Origin: Sarcophilus harrisii
Lineage: Eukaryota > Chordata > Mammalia > Dasyuromorphia > Dasyuridae
Direction: 5' to 3'
DNA length: 64,000 bases
NCBI RefSeq assembly: GCF_902635505.1
Contig: NC_045426.1
Coordinates: forward strand, 539,288,818 to 539,352,817
The notes under the pieces were generated by a model. The model made no database searches and was not told the DNA's origin. It was given only the letters and a program-made list of their open reading frames with translations. Below are positions 11,825 through 22,402 of this stretch, in pieces (position 1 is the stretch's first letter; the number at the start of each line of letters is the position of its first letter). The translations under genes were made by a program, and so were the position numbers.

Positions 11825-12370
11825 CTACTCTTTTCAAATTATGTATATTTCTTTCCTCTGTCTTTGTTTTATTCCTTCCCTCCCACTCCCCACCATAGAG
11901 ATGGCTACTATCAGGCACAAATAAGCATATATGTTAAAATTATTCTATACATACTTCTATACTTATGCTTATTAATTCTTTCTATGGATACAGATAGCAT
12001 CTTTCTTCACGTCTTTTATAATTAATTTGGATATTCATAACAGACAAAATAAATTGCTCAAAGTTGTTCTTAAAACAGTATTGCTGTTACTGTATACAAT
12101 GTTCTCTTGATTTTGCTCATTTCACTCTTCGTTATTTCATGCCCATCTTTCTATGTTTTTCTAAAATCATTGAGCTCATTATTTTATAAAGCACAGTAGT
12201 ATTCCATTAAAACAATATCCTACAACTTGCTCAGACATTTCCCAATTGATAAGTATCCCTGCAATTTCCACTTTTTTGCCATCTGAGAGATGCTATAAAC
12301 ACTTTTCCTTTTTTCCTAATTATCTTTGGAAATAGACTAAGTAGCAGTATTGCTTGATTTGTTTGTAAAG
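11825..12370 (-). repeat. Old L1 3' region, antisense
   Basis: Matches the reverse of the marsupial L1 3' region: GATGGCTACTATCAGGCACA, TTGCTGTTACTGTATACAAT, TTCTCTTGATTTTGCTCATT, GTAGTATTCCATTAAAACAA, CCCAATTGATAAGTATCCCT. The younger L1 at 20541-22402 has the same order of blocks. Strongly diverged. Confidence 0.65.
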
Positions 12371-13310
12371 GAAATATAGAGAGTCTGATTTCTGACCTAT
12401 TCCACCATCTTCCAACAATTTATCCTCCATAACTTTACTTCTAATGCTTTCATCAAGAACATACTCAACAAGTGTAATTTTTTCATAAAAATTTTATATA
12501 CATAGGAAAGTAGGCACATAGAATGGTAATCATTGACAGTCTTTGGGCCAGCTTTGGCAATGATAAATTCTGTATTTTTCTCCACACCTTTCATTTCTTT
12601 CCTTCTTTCATGCATGAGACTGAGTTTCCCACTATCTCCTCTCCTCTCTACAATTCCTTTTTTTAAATCTATTCCAGTTTTTTCCCATCTCTTTTTTCCT
12701 TCAGTGGAATTTCCATGTCCTCTGGTAGCACAGCTAGAACTATGAAGGTGGATTCCAAGTATAAAAACTATATTGCACAAATTGGTGAACAGGTTTTGTT
12801 ATAAAAATCTTTACAGATCTTTTCCATTTTTTGTCATTCTTAAGTTCACTCATGACTTTTACACAAAACTCATGATCTTCTACACTGTCCCCAATCTCCA
12901 TCCTCAAAGGCTTTAGCGTTCTTATTTATGACCTCTCTAAAAACCTGACTACACAATCACTCAAAATCTAATTCTAATAATGTCCTCCCTTTATCAAGCT
13001 ATAAACATTGTGAGACATCCAAGATATAAACTTTGAGATTTAATTCTTTTACACAAATTCCCCATTCTTCTCCTCTTCTTCAAATTTAATACAACAATAA
13101 GCCTACTCATTGCCATTATCCTGCTCTCTGGTCCTTGATTGCAACCTTTTTCTCCCAATAAAAGAACCACACACTGGCTTCACTGGGCTCTCATTTGGTT
13201 TATCATTTTAATGTCTTACTGGCTATTACCCTAATGTCCCTAGTTCCTTTGTCCTCTATCACCCCATTACTTATCTTTAAGGAAATTCACTATTTTATTT
13301 ATCCATATTG
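12371..13310. other. Unassigned DNA
   Basis: A 127-codon open frame on the minus strand (12397-12780) has no recognisable domain and is probably chance. A pyrimidine-rich segment at 12590-12710 explains the opposite-strand frame. No family assigned. Confidence 0.4.
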
Positions 13311-13314
13311 GCTC

Positions 13315-13400
13315 ATGGGATTACAAATTTAGACTTTGAATGGATGTCAGAGGTCATATAAACATATTGTTATTTTACAGTTGAAGAAATTACTGTACTT
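13315..13400 (-). repeat. MIR fragment, antisense
   Basis: ACAAATTTAGACTTTGAATG, GTCAGAGGTCATATAAACA and TTTTACAGTTGAAGAAATTA follow a reverse MIR. Confidence 0.5.
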
Positions 13401-14324
13401 TAATTATAATTATCAGCTGAGGTGCTATATTAGCATAACCTGAGTTAATCTGCCCTTCATCTACCATAGAGTGAAGAAGTGTCTGATTAGTAAGTGTGTG
13501 GAGAAGACAGAAAAAGCTGGTGACCTTTTTCCTACATTTTCCTCAATAACAGATTACAGTCTGATTTTATATTGCCAAACACGTAAACAATTTTTAAACT
13601 CAGAAAAGAACATGATGTATATTAATCTACATGATGGATAATTAACACCAAGAAAAACATCAACAATTAACATATAATGTAGTTGCAAATAAGTATCCTA
13701 GTAGTATTTTACATTATAATATTACATAATAAATGTGAGTACTTGTAACAAACTATCACTACTTTTTTATTAAGTAATTTGTGCCATTATTTGCTTTGGC
13801 AAATGGTTCATCCTCCTATTAGACTATGCATAAAATGGGAGCAGATATAAAGCTGCAAGTAAATTTTATATCCTAAACACTAGTACAACTCTCTATATAG
13901 TATATGTATTTATAAATATTTATGGAATGAATGTTGTATGACTAATGTTATATGTTCTCTATGCTCTTAAGTTATATCCTAAATTCATTTGATTCTTTTT
14001 TAAAAATGCAAATTTTAACTAAAACCTGGATGAACTTCTAATTTCATTTGATCTTAGAGATTACAGGAAACTTTAGGATCCTAAATATAAATTCCTCTAC
14101 TTAGCAATGAAAACCTTATACAATTTTACTTCCAACTCCCTTTTGGGTAAAATTATACATCTCTTCCCTGCATTTAGCAAATGGAGTTTCTTAACATTCC
14201 TCACACACTCATCCTATATCCAGTCACAATGTCTTTGTACAATGACTCCCTCTCTATGTTCCTCCAAGCCTCTACAATGAGCTTTCTTCTGATTAGCACC
14301 AATACTAGGATTTCTTTTGTTTTT
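13401..14324. other. Unique AT-rich DNA
   Basis: No recognisable gene or repeat. Confidence 0.5.
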
Positions 14325-14405
14325 ATGATTGTAAGTAATTGATATATATAATTTTCTTTGATCCCCACATAATTCTGTAAGGTAAATACTATTTTCATCT
14401 TCATT
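14325..14405 (-). repeat. MIR fragment, antisense
   Basis: ATATATAATTTTCTTTGATC, CCCCACATAATTCTGTAAGG and TAAATACTATTTTCATCTTC resemble the reverse MIR segment 'tctcatttgatcctcacaa ... gaggtaggtactattat'. Confidence 0.5.
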
Positions 14406-14521
14406 TTTATATAGCTACTTTGAATACTTTTATTGAGATCAAAATTGTGATTTCATCGTTATAAGAAACTTTGAGTGAGAAAGTTCTTCTTCCCCCACAT
14501 TAATCTTTTTGGCTATTATAT

Positions 14522-14945
14522 AACATTATAAAAATTGTTTTCAACATTCATTTTTGTATGAAATTTTTAGTTCGAAATTTTTTCTTCCTCTCTCATCTCT
14601 CTCCTCCCCAAGACTATAGACAATCTAACTTAAGTTATATATGTACAATCATTTTAAATGTACTTCCATATTAGTTCTGTTATGAAAGAAGAATCGGAAC
14701 AAAAGGAAAAAAATCACAAGAAAGTAAAAAAAGTAGAAATAGTATGCTTTCACCTGCATTCAGAAGCTGTTGTTATTTCTCTAGATATGGAAAGCATTTT
14801 CCATCATGAGTCTTTTGGAATTGTCTAAAATCACTGTATCACTGAGAAGGGCCAAGTCTCTCCTAATTGATCATCACAAAACATTGCTGTTATTGTACAC
14901 AATTTTCACCTGGTTCTGCTCAATTCACTCAACATCACTTTTTTT
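14522..14945 (-). repeat. Old L1 3' end, antisense
   Basis: TTTTCAACATTCATTTTTGT, TCTCTCCTCCCCAAGACTAT, AGAAGCTGTTGTTATTTCTC, CATTTTCCATCATGAGTCTT, TTGATCATCACAAAACATTG, TTCACCTGGTTCTGCTCAAT, then ACATCACTT. This is the order of the marsupial L1 3' UTR read in reverse, as in the copy at 16323-16907. Confidence 0.75.
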
Positions 14946-14984
14946 CTATTTTCTATGAATTTTGTATACATATTTATTCATCTA

Positions 14985-15100
14985 CAAACCTGTTGTCTCC
15001 ATGAGAAAATGTGAATTCCTTGAGGGCAATGACTTTCATTTCTATCTCTGGAAACTAGCACAATACCTGGTACAGAGTAGGCATTAAATTAAGGCTTCTG
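14985..15100 (+). repeat. L2 3' end
   Basis: GTGAATTCCTTGAGGGCAAT, GACTTTCATTTCTATCTCTG, CACAATACCTGGTACAGAGT, AGGCATTAAATTAAG: a sense L2 terminus that starts right after the antisense L1 piece. Confidence 0.75.
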
Positions 15101-15122
15101 TGTTAATTTAGGAATAAAAGGC

Positions 15123-15124
<2 letters not shown>

Positions 15125-15165
<41 letters not shown>
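15125..15165. repeat. (TG)n microsatellite
   Basis: Uninterrupted TG dinucleotide run of about 20 units. Confidence 0.95.
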
Positions 15166-15166
<1 letters not shown>

Positions 15167-16047
15167 TTACATCTAATGATGCTAACCAAAGAATACTGAT
15201 CAAAGACAAGAGGTGATAGAGTATGGTCTCACTTCCATAGGACTATATTACACAGTATAAGAGAAACTAGAAAGACATGAAAACTACGTCCATTAAATAT
15301 CTACATAATGAAATGTTATTTAGTTAATTCCTCAATACAAAGAAAAAGGAAAAAATAGATGTTATAGAGTGATGACTAACAGAAGGAATCATGAGATGTT
15401 AATGGTAGCAAGTTAAAACCATAGGAATATAAATAATTCTGTTCCTTAAAAGGCTACTCAGAATAACTGAAAATGATTACTCTATCCATTGACATTGTTA
15501 TTTGTTCCCTATAGTTTAGCAAATAAAAGCAATTACTATTATTTTATAGTATAATGCAACTGCAATGGTTCCTGGTGTAATGATAAAAATTAACCTTCAG
15601 GATGTCATTCCCAAAGTACTTTCTTTCAAAACTCAAAAATTCTACTTTAAACAAATAAAAATAAATAAATAAAATTCTGGTATTTTCCTCATTTGGCTCA
15701 AAAAATTAATTTCAAAAACATTAATTTTCTACTCCACTGTTTTTAGTCCAATTCTTAGATAATTTTATCATCTGTTAAGGGGAAAAAATGTGGTTCCATC
15801 TGTATCTTTACAAATCCTCCAAAATTCATATTACTTACTATCATATATTGGTTTGATGTTTCTGTGACAGTCTATTGCCCAAATATATTATTCAAAAAGC
15901 ATTTGATAAGTACACAGTGAAAGTGATGAGGTGAAAGCAATGTGATTCTTATAGGCCCCTCACCACCTGACCTCCTGGCACCTGCTGGAAGAGGGCTTTG
16001 CTGAAAATAAGCAGTTCAAATCTCAATCTGATAACAAGGTTATCTAA
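15166..16047. other. Unique AT-rich DNA
   Basis: No recognisable gene or repeat. Confidence 0.5.
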
Positions 16048-16075
16048 AGAATATCCCTCTGGAGACTACTTTCTC
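16048..16075 (+). repeat. Left arm of a perfect 28-bp inverted repeat
   Basis: Begins AGAATATCCCTCTGGAGACT and ends ACTTTCTC. Its exact reverse complement occupies 17218-17245. Similarity stops abruptly at both ends of both arms. See findings. Confidence 0.95.
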
Positions 16076-16229
16076 AATTTCCAACCATTTTGGTGGACCA
16101 AGTCCAAAGAAGGTAGCTAACTACCAAACCTCCCAGTGTTCCAATCATAACCCGTCCCTGAGGGAATGGAGCTATATCAACTCTCTCATGCATCACATAT
16201 CACTCAATCAGTAGACACAAATGAATGAA

Positions 16230-16322
16230 TGAATAATAAAGCTCATTAAATACTTTCAATTTGGCAGACATTATACTAAGTACTAGGGATACAAACTGCT
16301 CTCCCCAAGGACCTTACAATCT
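16230..16322 (-). repeat. L2 3' end, antisense, first piece
   Basis: TTTGGCAGACATTATACTAA, GTACTAGGGATACAAACTGC and CTCCCCAAGGACCTTACAAT are the reverse L2 terminus. The element is interrupted by an L1 and resumes at 16908 with ACATTCTAATGGAG. Confidence 0.8.
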
Positions 16323-16907
16323 TTTTTTTTAATTTTCAATATTATTTTATTTTTCACATATATGTAAAGATAGCTTAAAGCATTCATTTGTGTAAGACTG
16401 TGTTCCAAATTTCTTCTCCTTCCCTCCCTTATCTCCCCCCTCCCCAAGACAGCAAATAATTTGATGTAGGTTAAATATATGCAATTCTTTTAAACATATT
16501 TCCATATTTGTCATGTACAAGATCAAAAGAAAAAATTGACAAAGGAAAAAAAAACAAAAATTGAAAAAGTTTTTGATTCAATACATATTCAGTCTCCATA
16601 GTTCTTTCTCTGGATGTTAATAACATTTTTCATCCCAGGTGTATTGGAATTGTTTTGAATCAACACATTGTTGAGAAAAGCTAGTCCATCACAGTTGATC
16701 ATCACACAATCTTCTTTTTACTCTGTACAATATTCTCTTGGTTCTGCTCAATTCACTTAGCATCAGTTCATGTTTTTCCAGGCTTTTCTGAAATCAGCCT
16801 ACTTTGTAGGCTGTCTCTGTGTGTTCATTTCTTATAGAACAATAATTCCACTGCATTATCAAACCACAATTTATTCAGTCATTCCCCAACTGATGGAAAT
16901 TCATTCA
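16323..16907 (-). mobile_element. 5'-truncated L1 3' region inserted in an L2
   Basis: Begins with the complement of a poly(A) tail (T run from 16323) and runs through the reverse L1 3' UTR: CTCCCCAAGACAGC, CATAGTTCTTTCTCTGGATG, GTGTATTGGAATTGTTTTGA, ACAGTTGATCATCACACAAT, TTCTCTTGGTTCTGCTCAAT, CATCAGTTCATG, GAACAATAATTCCACTGCAT, CATTCCCCAACTGATGG. It is flanked by CTTACAATCT (16313-16322) and CTTACATTCT (16908-16917), a 10-bp target duplication with one mismatch that also continues the L2 consensus. Confidence 0.85.
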
Positions 16908-16950
16908 CTTACATTCTAATGGAGAAAGATAAGGCATAAACAGAGTCTGT
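16908..16950 (-). repeat. L2 3' end, antisense, second piece
   Basis: CTTACATTCTAATGGAG continues the L2 interrupted at 16322. Confidence 0.75.
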
Positions 16951-18009
16951 AGGTAGGGATGGGGCAATGAAGGAGAAGATATGTAGCACTATATAAGAAT
17001 TGCTAAAAAGTGATGTGGAGACTTGGTTATAGGAAAGATAAGGTGAATGGTCATCTATCAGTCCTGTATTCCAGGTAACAAATAAAAATAGGAAAGGGAT
17101 TAAGAGATTAAGGAGAATTGCTGGAGTATAGGCAGCATAGTTTGGAAATATCTAGGAAGCAAAATGGAGGCAATTAGCTTTTTAGTAAAGGGCATTTTTG
17201 TAAACTTCTATAGGGCAGAGAAAGTAGTCTCCAGAGGGATATTCTGTGACAAACTCTCCCACAAGCATATTCATTGAAATCCACGGGATATTGGATTCTA
17301 ACTGTGTAGGCCAAGTGTGGCAAAGAATAAATACAACTCTTGGTTAGTAAAAGTCTTTTACTGAATATTTAAGTAGGGTTTATGCTTTTTTTAAAAAGAT
17401 TCCTTCTTTCCTCCTTCAAGTGGCTATGTTTTGGTAGCCATCTTTAACCATATTTCTTGCTGTTTTTTCTCACTGTGTCTCTAATTGCTTAGTCCCGCTA
17501 ATGGTATATTTGAAGACAGAAGAAAGGAGCATAATCCTCTCTTAGGATCCACTCTGTCTCACTCACTTCCTCCTCTTCCTCCTCACAATTTCCAGTACAG
17601 GCACATTAATTCTTCCAATAGTCTTTTTGCCTTGGGATTGCTGATTTTGTTGAATTTAGATTGGAGAGGATAAGTCCGTGATCAGTGCTGCACTCTGCAG
17701 CCCACACTGTCTTGTCACTCTCATATCATGTCTTTATCTTCTTACAATTGCATATCTATAAATGCAAATGTTTGCTGTAAGGGTGCATCCATGAAGTTTT
17801 ATTGTGAATACAGTATTGATCTGATCATTCACAGTCAAATACAGTGTAACTCAACTCTAACATATGTCATTTTAGTCCTCTTTGAGAATTAAAGACCACA
17901 GCCAGCACAAGCACAGAGTCTAGGGTTCTCTATCACATGAAAGCTGTGATACTTGACTGATGATTTAGAATTGGTTTCTTGTGTTATACTTGGTCACAGG
18001 GGTATGTCA
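16951..18009. other. Unassigned DNA with the right inverted-repeat arm
   Basis: The right arm is at 17218-17245. A stretch at about 17830-17895, ending TTAGTCCTCTTTGAGAATTA, resembles the 3' end of the unclassified repeat family seen at 18905, 28911 and 47850, but is too short to be sure. The rest is unassigned. Confidence 0.4.
17218..17245 (-). repeat. Right arm of a perfect 28-bp inverted repeat
   Basis: Starts GAGAAAGTAGTCTCCAGAGG and ends GATATTCT: the exact reverse complement of 16048-16075, 1142 bp of sequence between the arms. Confidence 0.95.
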
Positions 18010-18145
18010 GTCAACTGGCATTTATTAAGTTCCAGGAACTGTGCTAAGTGCTGAGGATATAAAGAAAGGAGGAAAGGGAAAGGAGAAAATGAAACAAAAT
18101 AAAATACTTCCTACTCTCAAGGAGCTCATACATAGTCTATTTGGG
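18010..18145 (-). repeat. L2 3' end, antisense
   Basis: GTCAACTGGCATTTATTAAG, AACTGTGCTAAGTGCTGAGG, ATATAAAGAAAGG and CAAGGAGCTCATACA: a well-preserved reverse L2 terminus. Confidence 0.85.
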
Positions 18146-18173
18146 AAAGATAGAAGGCAAGTCATTATGTCTA

Positions 18174-18176
<3 letters not shown>

Positions 18177-18211
<35 letters not shown>

Positions 18212-18216
18212 TACTC

Positions 18217-18262
<46 letters not shown>
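18177..18262. repeat. Compound (TA)n-(CA)n microsatellite
   Basis: A TA run of about 17 units is followed by a CTACTCCATA spacer and a CA run of about 20 units. Confidence 0.95.
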
Positions 18263-18263
<1 letters not shown>

Positions 18264-18904
18264 TAAATTGGGAGTAGTCTCAGGGGGTAGAGACTGAAAT
18301 TCAGGAAGACTGGAAAAGACTTCTTGGACAAAGAGGTAAGTTTTTTTCCCCTTAAACCTAAAGGAAGAGAGGAAAAACTAGGAGGTAGATATGAGGAAGA
18401 AATTTGAGGCATGGAGTACAACCACCAGTAGAAACTCCTAGAGTTGAGATAGTGTGTTTGAAAAATAGCAAGGACATCAGTGTCAGTAGATTAAAGAATA
18501 AATGGAGGGGTGTAAGGTATAAGACCACCAGAAGGCAATAAGGAGCCACATTATGAGAGGTTTGATAAGACAAATAGATGAATTCAAGACATTTCTTGTA
18601 TAAAATAATCTCTCTTCATCCAATGTGCAAAACAACTTCATTTCCATCTGGCTGTTCTCTGATTTCCTGATTCTCCCAGGAACCTCATACTCCTGCAAGA
18701 TCTCATCAACCCTGTAACCCACTTCTCTTCAAAAGACCATCTTCTTTTTGACTGGGAAAGGCAGAAGATGAGACTTCTCTATTTTAGGACAGCAATCAGT
18801 GAAGCCATCTCTACACTTCCCATCTGGCTGGACTCCACTGATCCATAATCCTCTTGCCCAAGTACTTTCACTTCTCCTTTCACCTCCATTTTAGCTTTTA
18901 AATG
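18263..18904. other. Unassigned DNA
   Basis: Short open frames on the minus strand at 18358-18722 and 18779-19000 show no domain. No repeat assigned. Confidence 0.4.
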
Positions 18905-19405
18905 AGGTGTGTGGAATGATCTGAGAGGACTAGCAACTCTAGTATGAGGACATGTTGAGATCTTTTCAGGCCCTGTTTGTTGGCTACCTGATTCACCCAT
19001 CTCTTACCTGTGATTCCAAGAAGCTGTAGCTAAGCCAGGTTGAGGGTAACAAGGGGTCTCAAATTTATCAGTAGCTGGGGGGAGGGAGATTATCTATCTC
19101 AAACATGTAAGGACTTCCCAGGCGGAATGAACAAACGAAAACTTGTTCCCATGGACATGAAGGTGGCTGAAGCAAACACTGTGACGTACTTAAGAGCTTG
19201 AGCAGACAGTGAAGACACCAAAGTCATCATCCACTATATACCACAGTCATTTGTCTTGACTTTTGTCTTGTCACTGGACTTTGATGAATCTAGAAGAGAA
19301 AATGAGGCTGATGACTTTGTGTAACTTTTCCTCACTTAAAACCAATTCATTTGAAGTCAAATCATTAGCAATGACATCACTGGTCCACTTGAGGGGATGG
19401 GGAAG
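18905..19405 (+). repeat. Unclassified repeat family A, copy 1
   Basis: Shares, in the same order and orientation, these blocks with 28911-29478: GAGAGGACTAGCAACTCTAG / GTATGAGG, ACCTGTGATTCCAAGAAGCT, GTAGCT, CAAACATGTAAGGACTTCCC, ATGAAGGTGG, GTCATCC, GACTTTTGTCTTGTCACTGG, ACTTTGATGAATCTAGAAGA, TGATGACTTTGTGTAACTTT, ACCAATTCATTTGAAGTCAA, GACATCACTGGTCCACTTGA. Length about 500 bp. It carries no open frame of note. It may be a solitary LTR or a long non-autonomous retroelement; I cannot decide. Confidence 0.7.
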
Positions 19406-19459
19406 GGTGACAAACATTTTTTTCCAGTATTGCTTCTACCCATATCTCACTTTCACATC

Positions 19460-19624
19460 CACTCCTGCATTAAATTGTGAGCTCCTTCACAGAAGGGCTA
19501 TTTTTGCCTTTATAATCTCAGCACTTTGTACCTAGAACACTGTAGTTGCTTAATAAATGCTTACTGACTGTTTAGAACAACCCTAGAATATAGTAAGCCT
19601 TTAATAAATGTTTACTGACTGACT
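19460..19624 (+). repeat. L2-like 3' end with duplicated tail
   Basis: AAATTGTGAGCTCCTTCACA, TTATAATCTCAGCACTTTGT, then two tail units: one ending GCTTAATAAATGCTTACTGA and one ending CTTTAATAAATGTTTACTGA, about 50 bp apart. Confidence 0.75.
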
Positions 19625-20089
19625 CTCCCAAATTAAAAATTTACATTTACTTGATTTACATATCTGATTGATTCAATTTACTCATACAATTATGTGATTA
19701 TATTAATTTCTCATAAGAAAACTATAAAAGGGATGGGGAAGGGAATAAGATAGATATAGGAAAGCAGAAATATTCTACTTATAAAAAGCAATTTCTTCCA
19801 TTAGACTTTCTTTTAATCAGGAGAGGAAAATAGTTTTTTAATGTAAATATTATTTAGATTCTAGTAGTGTATATAACTCCAGAATTTAAATAGCTTTCTC
19901 ATATTAACTCTTAAATTACTGTTGAATTAAAAGAGTAATTAGAATTTTGGGGGAAAGTTAGGAAGACTTCTAAATTTTTTTTTGATTATTCAAGAACAAA
20001 CAGAATGATTGTGATTGAAAAATGCAAATGAAAGCAATAACAAATGCTTAGTCTTGTGTAAGTTAGTCCTTCACCTGAGTGACCCCATT
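19625..20089. other. Unique AT-rich DNA
   Basis: No clear feature; the old L1 that follows may begin a little further left than given. Confidence 0.4.
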
Positions 20090-20540
20090 CTCTAAAAAAG
20101 AAGAGTTCGATCTTTGAAAATTGCCACATCTTGAGTTGAATAAGAAGGGATAAGTATTTTTTTAAAATGATGAAATTAAGGGGTAAGAGAGGAATGTACT
20201 GGGAGAAAGGGAAAAGGAGAAGAAATTCTCTGCCATATAAAAGGCAAGAAAAAAGCTTTTTACAATGGAGGGGAAGAATGGGAGGAGAAGGTGAATGAGT
20301 GAACCTTACTTTCATCAGAATTGGCTCAACTAGGAAATAACATACATACTCAATAGAGATATAAAAATCTATCTAACCTTGCAGGAAAAAAAGAGGGGAA
20401 TGGGATATGGGAAAAGGGCAAAGTAATAAAAACAAGGGCATTTTAAGGAAGGGAGTACTCAATAGCAAAACATTTTTGCGGAGGGACAAGGTGAAAGGAG
20501 ACAGAGAATAAATGGGGAGAAATACAATTAGCAATCATAA
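20090..20540 (+). mobile_element. Old L1, left piece, split by a younger L1
   Basis: Marsupial L1 3' region on the plus strand: GGGAGAAAGGGAAAAGGAGA, TTTACAATGGAGGGGAAGAA, CTCAATAGAGATATAAAAAT, CGGAGGGACAAGGTGAAAGG, GGGGAGAAATACAATTAGCA. It breaks at 20540, where a younger minus-strand L1 begins, and continues at 22403 with the expected next block (TTTCTCTGATAAGGCTTCAT). Confidence 0.7.
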
Positions 20541-22402
20541 TTTTTTTTTGTTTTTTTTAAAAAATAATTATAACTTTTTATTGACAGAACTCATGCCCGG
20601 GTAAATTTTTACAACATTATCCCTTGTACTCACTTCTGTTCCGACTTTTCCCCTCCCTCCCTCCACCCCCTCCCCCAGATGGCAAGCAGTCCTATGCATG
20701 TTAAATATGTCATAGTATACCCTAGGTATAATATATGTGTGCAGAACCGAACTAATCTCTTGTTGTACCGGAAGAACTGGATTCAAAAGGTAAAAATAAC
20801 CGGGGAAGAAAAACAAAAATGCAAACAGTTTACATTCATTTCCCAGTGTTCTTTCTTTGGGTGTAGATGCTTCTGTCAATCATTGATCAACTAAAACTGA
20901 GTTAGATCTTCTCTCTGTCAAAGAAATCCACTTCCATCAGAATACATCCTCATACAGTATCGTTGTTGAAGTATATAATGATCTCCTACTACTGCTCATT
21001 TCACTTAGTATCAGTTCATGTAAGTCTCTCCAGGCCTCTCTGTATTCATCCTGCTGGTCATTTCTCACAGAACAATAATATTCCATAACATTCATATATC
21101 ATAATTTACCCAATCATTCTCCAATTGATGGGCATCCATTCATTTTCCAGTTTCTAGCCACTGCAAACAGGGCTGCCACAAACATTCTTGCATACACAGG
21201 ACCCTTTCCCTTCTTAAAAATCTCTTTGGGAAATAAGCCCAGTAGTAACACTGCTGGATCAAAGGGTATGAATAGTTTGATAACTTTTTGGGCATAGTTC
21301 CAAATTGCTTTCCAGAATGGTTGGATTTATTCACAACTCCACCAACTATGCATCAGTGTCCCAGTTTTCCCGCATCCCCTCCAACATTCATCATTATCTT
21401 TTCCTGTCATCTTAGCCAATCTGAGAGGTGTGTAGTGATATCTCAGAGTTGTCTTATTTCTCTAATCAATAGTGATTTGGAACACTTTCATATGAGCGAA
21501 AATAGTTTCAATTTCATTATCTGAAAATTGTCTGTTCATATCCTTTGACCATTTATCAATTAAGAGAATGGATTGATTTCTTATAAATTAAAGTCAATTC
21601 TCTATATATTTTGGAAATGAGGCCTTTATTATAACCTTTAACTGTGAAAATGTCTTCCCAGTCTGTTGCTTCCCTTCTAATCTTGTTTGCATTAGTTTTA
21701 TTTGTACAAAGGCTTTTTAATTAGATATAATCAAAATTTTCTATTTTGTGATCAATAATCTCTAGTTCTTTGGTCACAAATTTCTTCCTCCTCCACAAGT
21801 CTGAGAGATAAACTATCCTATGTTCCTCTAATTTGTTTATAATCTCGTTCTTTATGCCTAAATCATGGACCCATTTTGATCTTATCTTGGCATATGGTGT
21901 TAAGTGTGGGTCCATGCCTAATTTCTGCCATACTAATTTCCAGTTATCCCAGCAGTTTTTGTCAAATAATGAATTCTTATCCCAAAAGCGAGGATCTTTG
22001 GGTTTGTCAAACACTAGAATGCTATAGTTGACTCTTTTGTCTTGTGAACCTAACCTGTTCCACTGATCAACTAATCTATTTCTTAGCCAATACCAAATGG
22101 TTTTGGTGACTGCTGCTTTATAATATAGTTTTAGATCAGGTACATCTAGGCCATCTTCATTTGATTTTTTTTCATTAATTCTCTTGAGATTCTCAACCTT
22201 TTGTTTTTCCATATGAATTTTGTTGTTATTTTTTCTAGATCATCAAAATATTTTCTTGGAAGTCTGATTGGTATAGCACTAAATAAATAGATTAGTTTAG
22301 GGAATATTGTCATCTTTATTATATTCGTTTGGCCTATCCAAGAGCACTTAATATTTTTCCAATTATTCATATCTGACTTTATTTGTATGGAAAGTTTTTT
22401 GT
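20541..22402 (-). mobile_element. 5'-truncated L1 with ORF2 C-terminus, antisense
   Basis: About 1.86 kb. Read on the minus strand it gives the C-terminal part of L1 ORF2p (endonuclease/reverse transcriptase protein), then a long 3' UTR and an A-rich tail (T run from 20541). Frame 22146-22370 contains CSWIGQTNIIKMTIFPKLIY and AIPIRLPRK; frame 21721-22212 contains LKLYYKAAVTKTIWYWLRNR and LVDQWNRLG, all classic L1 ORF2 C-terminal motifs. The two lie in different frames, so one frameshift falls near 22165-22200. The catalytic domains are absent through 5' truncation. It sits inside an older L1; AATTAGCAATCATAAT (20526-20541) and AATTGTAGCAATAGTAAT (22403-22420) form a decayed target duplication. 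The family type is that of recent dasyurid L1s (from memory). Not autonomous. Confidence 0.93.

Noticed and set aside
12397-12780. 127-codon minus-strand open frame
   Set aside because: No family features; it lies next to an old L1 piece and a pyrimidine-rich stretch that favours open frames.
16048-17245. DNA transposon with 28-bp terminal inverted repeats
   Set aside because: The interior consists of an L2 interrupted by an L1 plus unique DNA, and the flanks show no target duplication. An inversion scar explains it better, though a genome search is needed.
21721-22370. Protein-coding gene with reverse-transcriptase-like C-terminus
   Set aside because: It is the frameshifted C-terminal part of L1 ORF2 in a 5'-truncated element, not a host gene.
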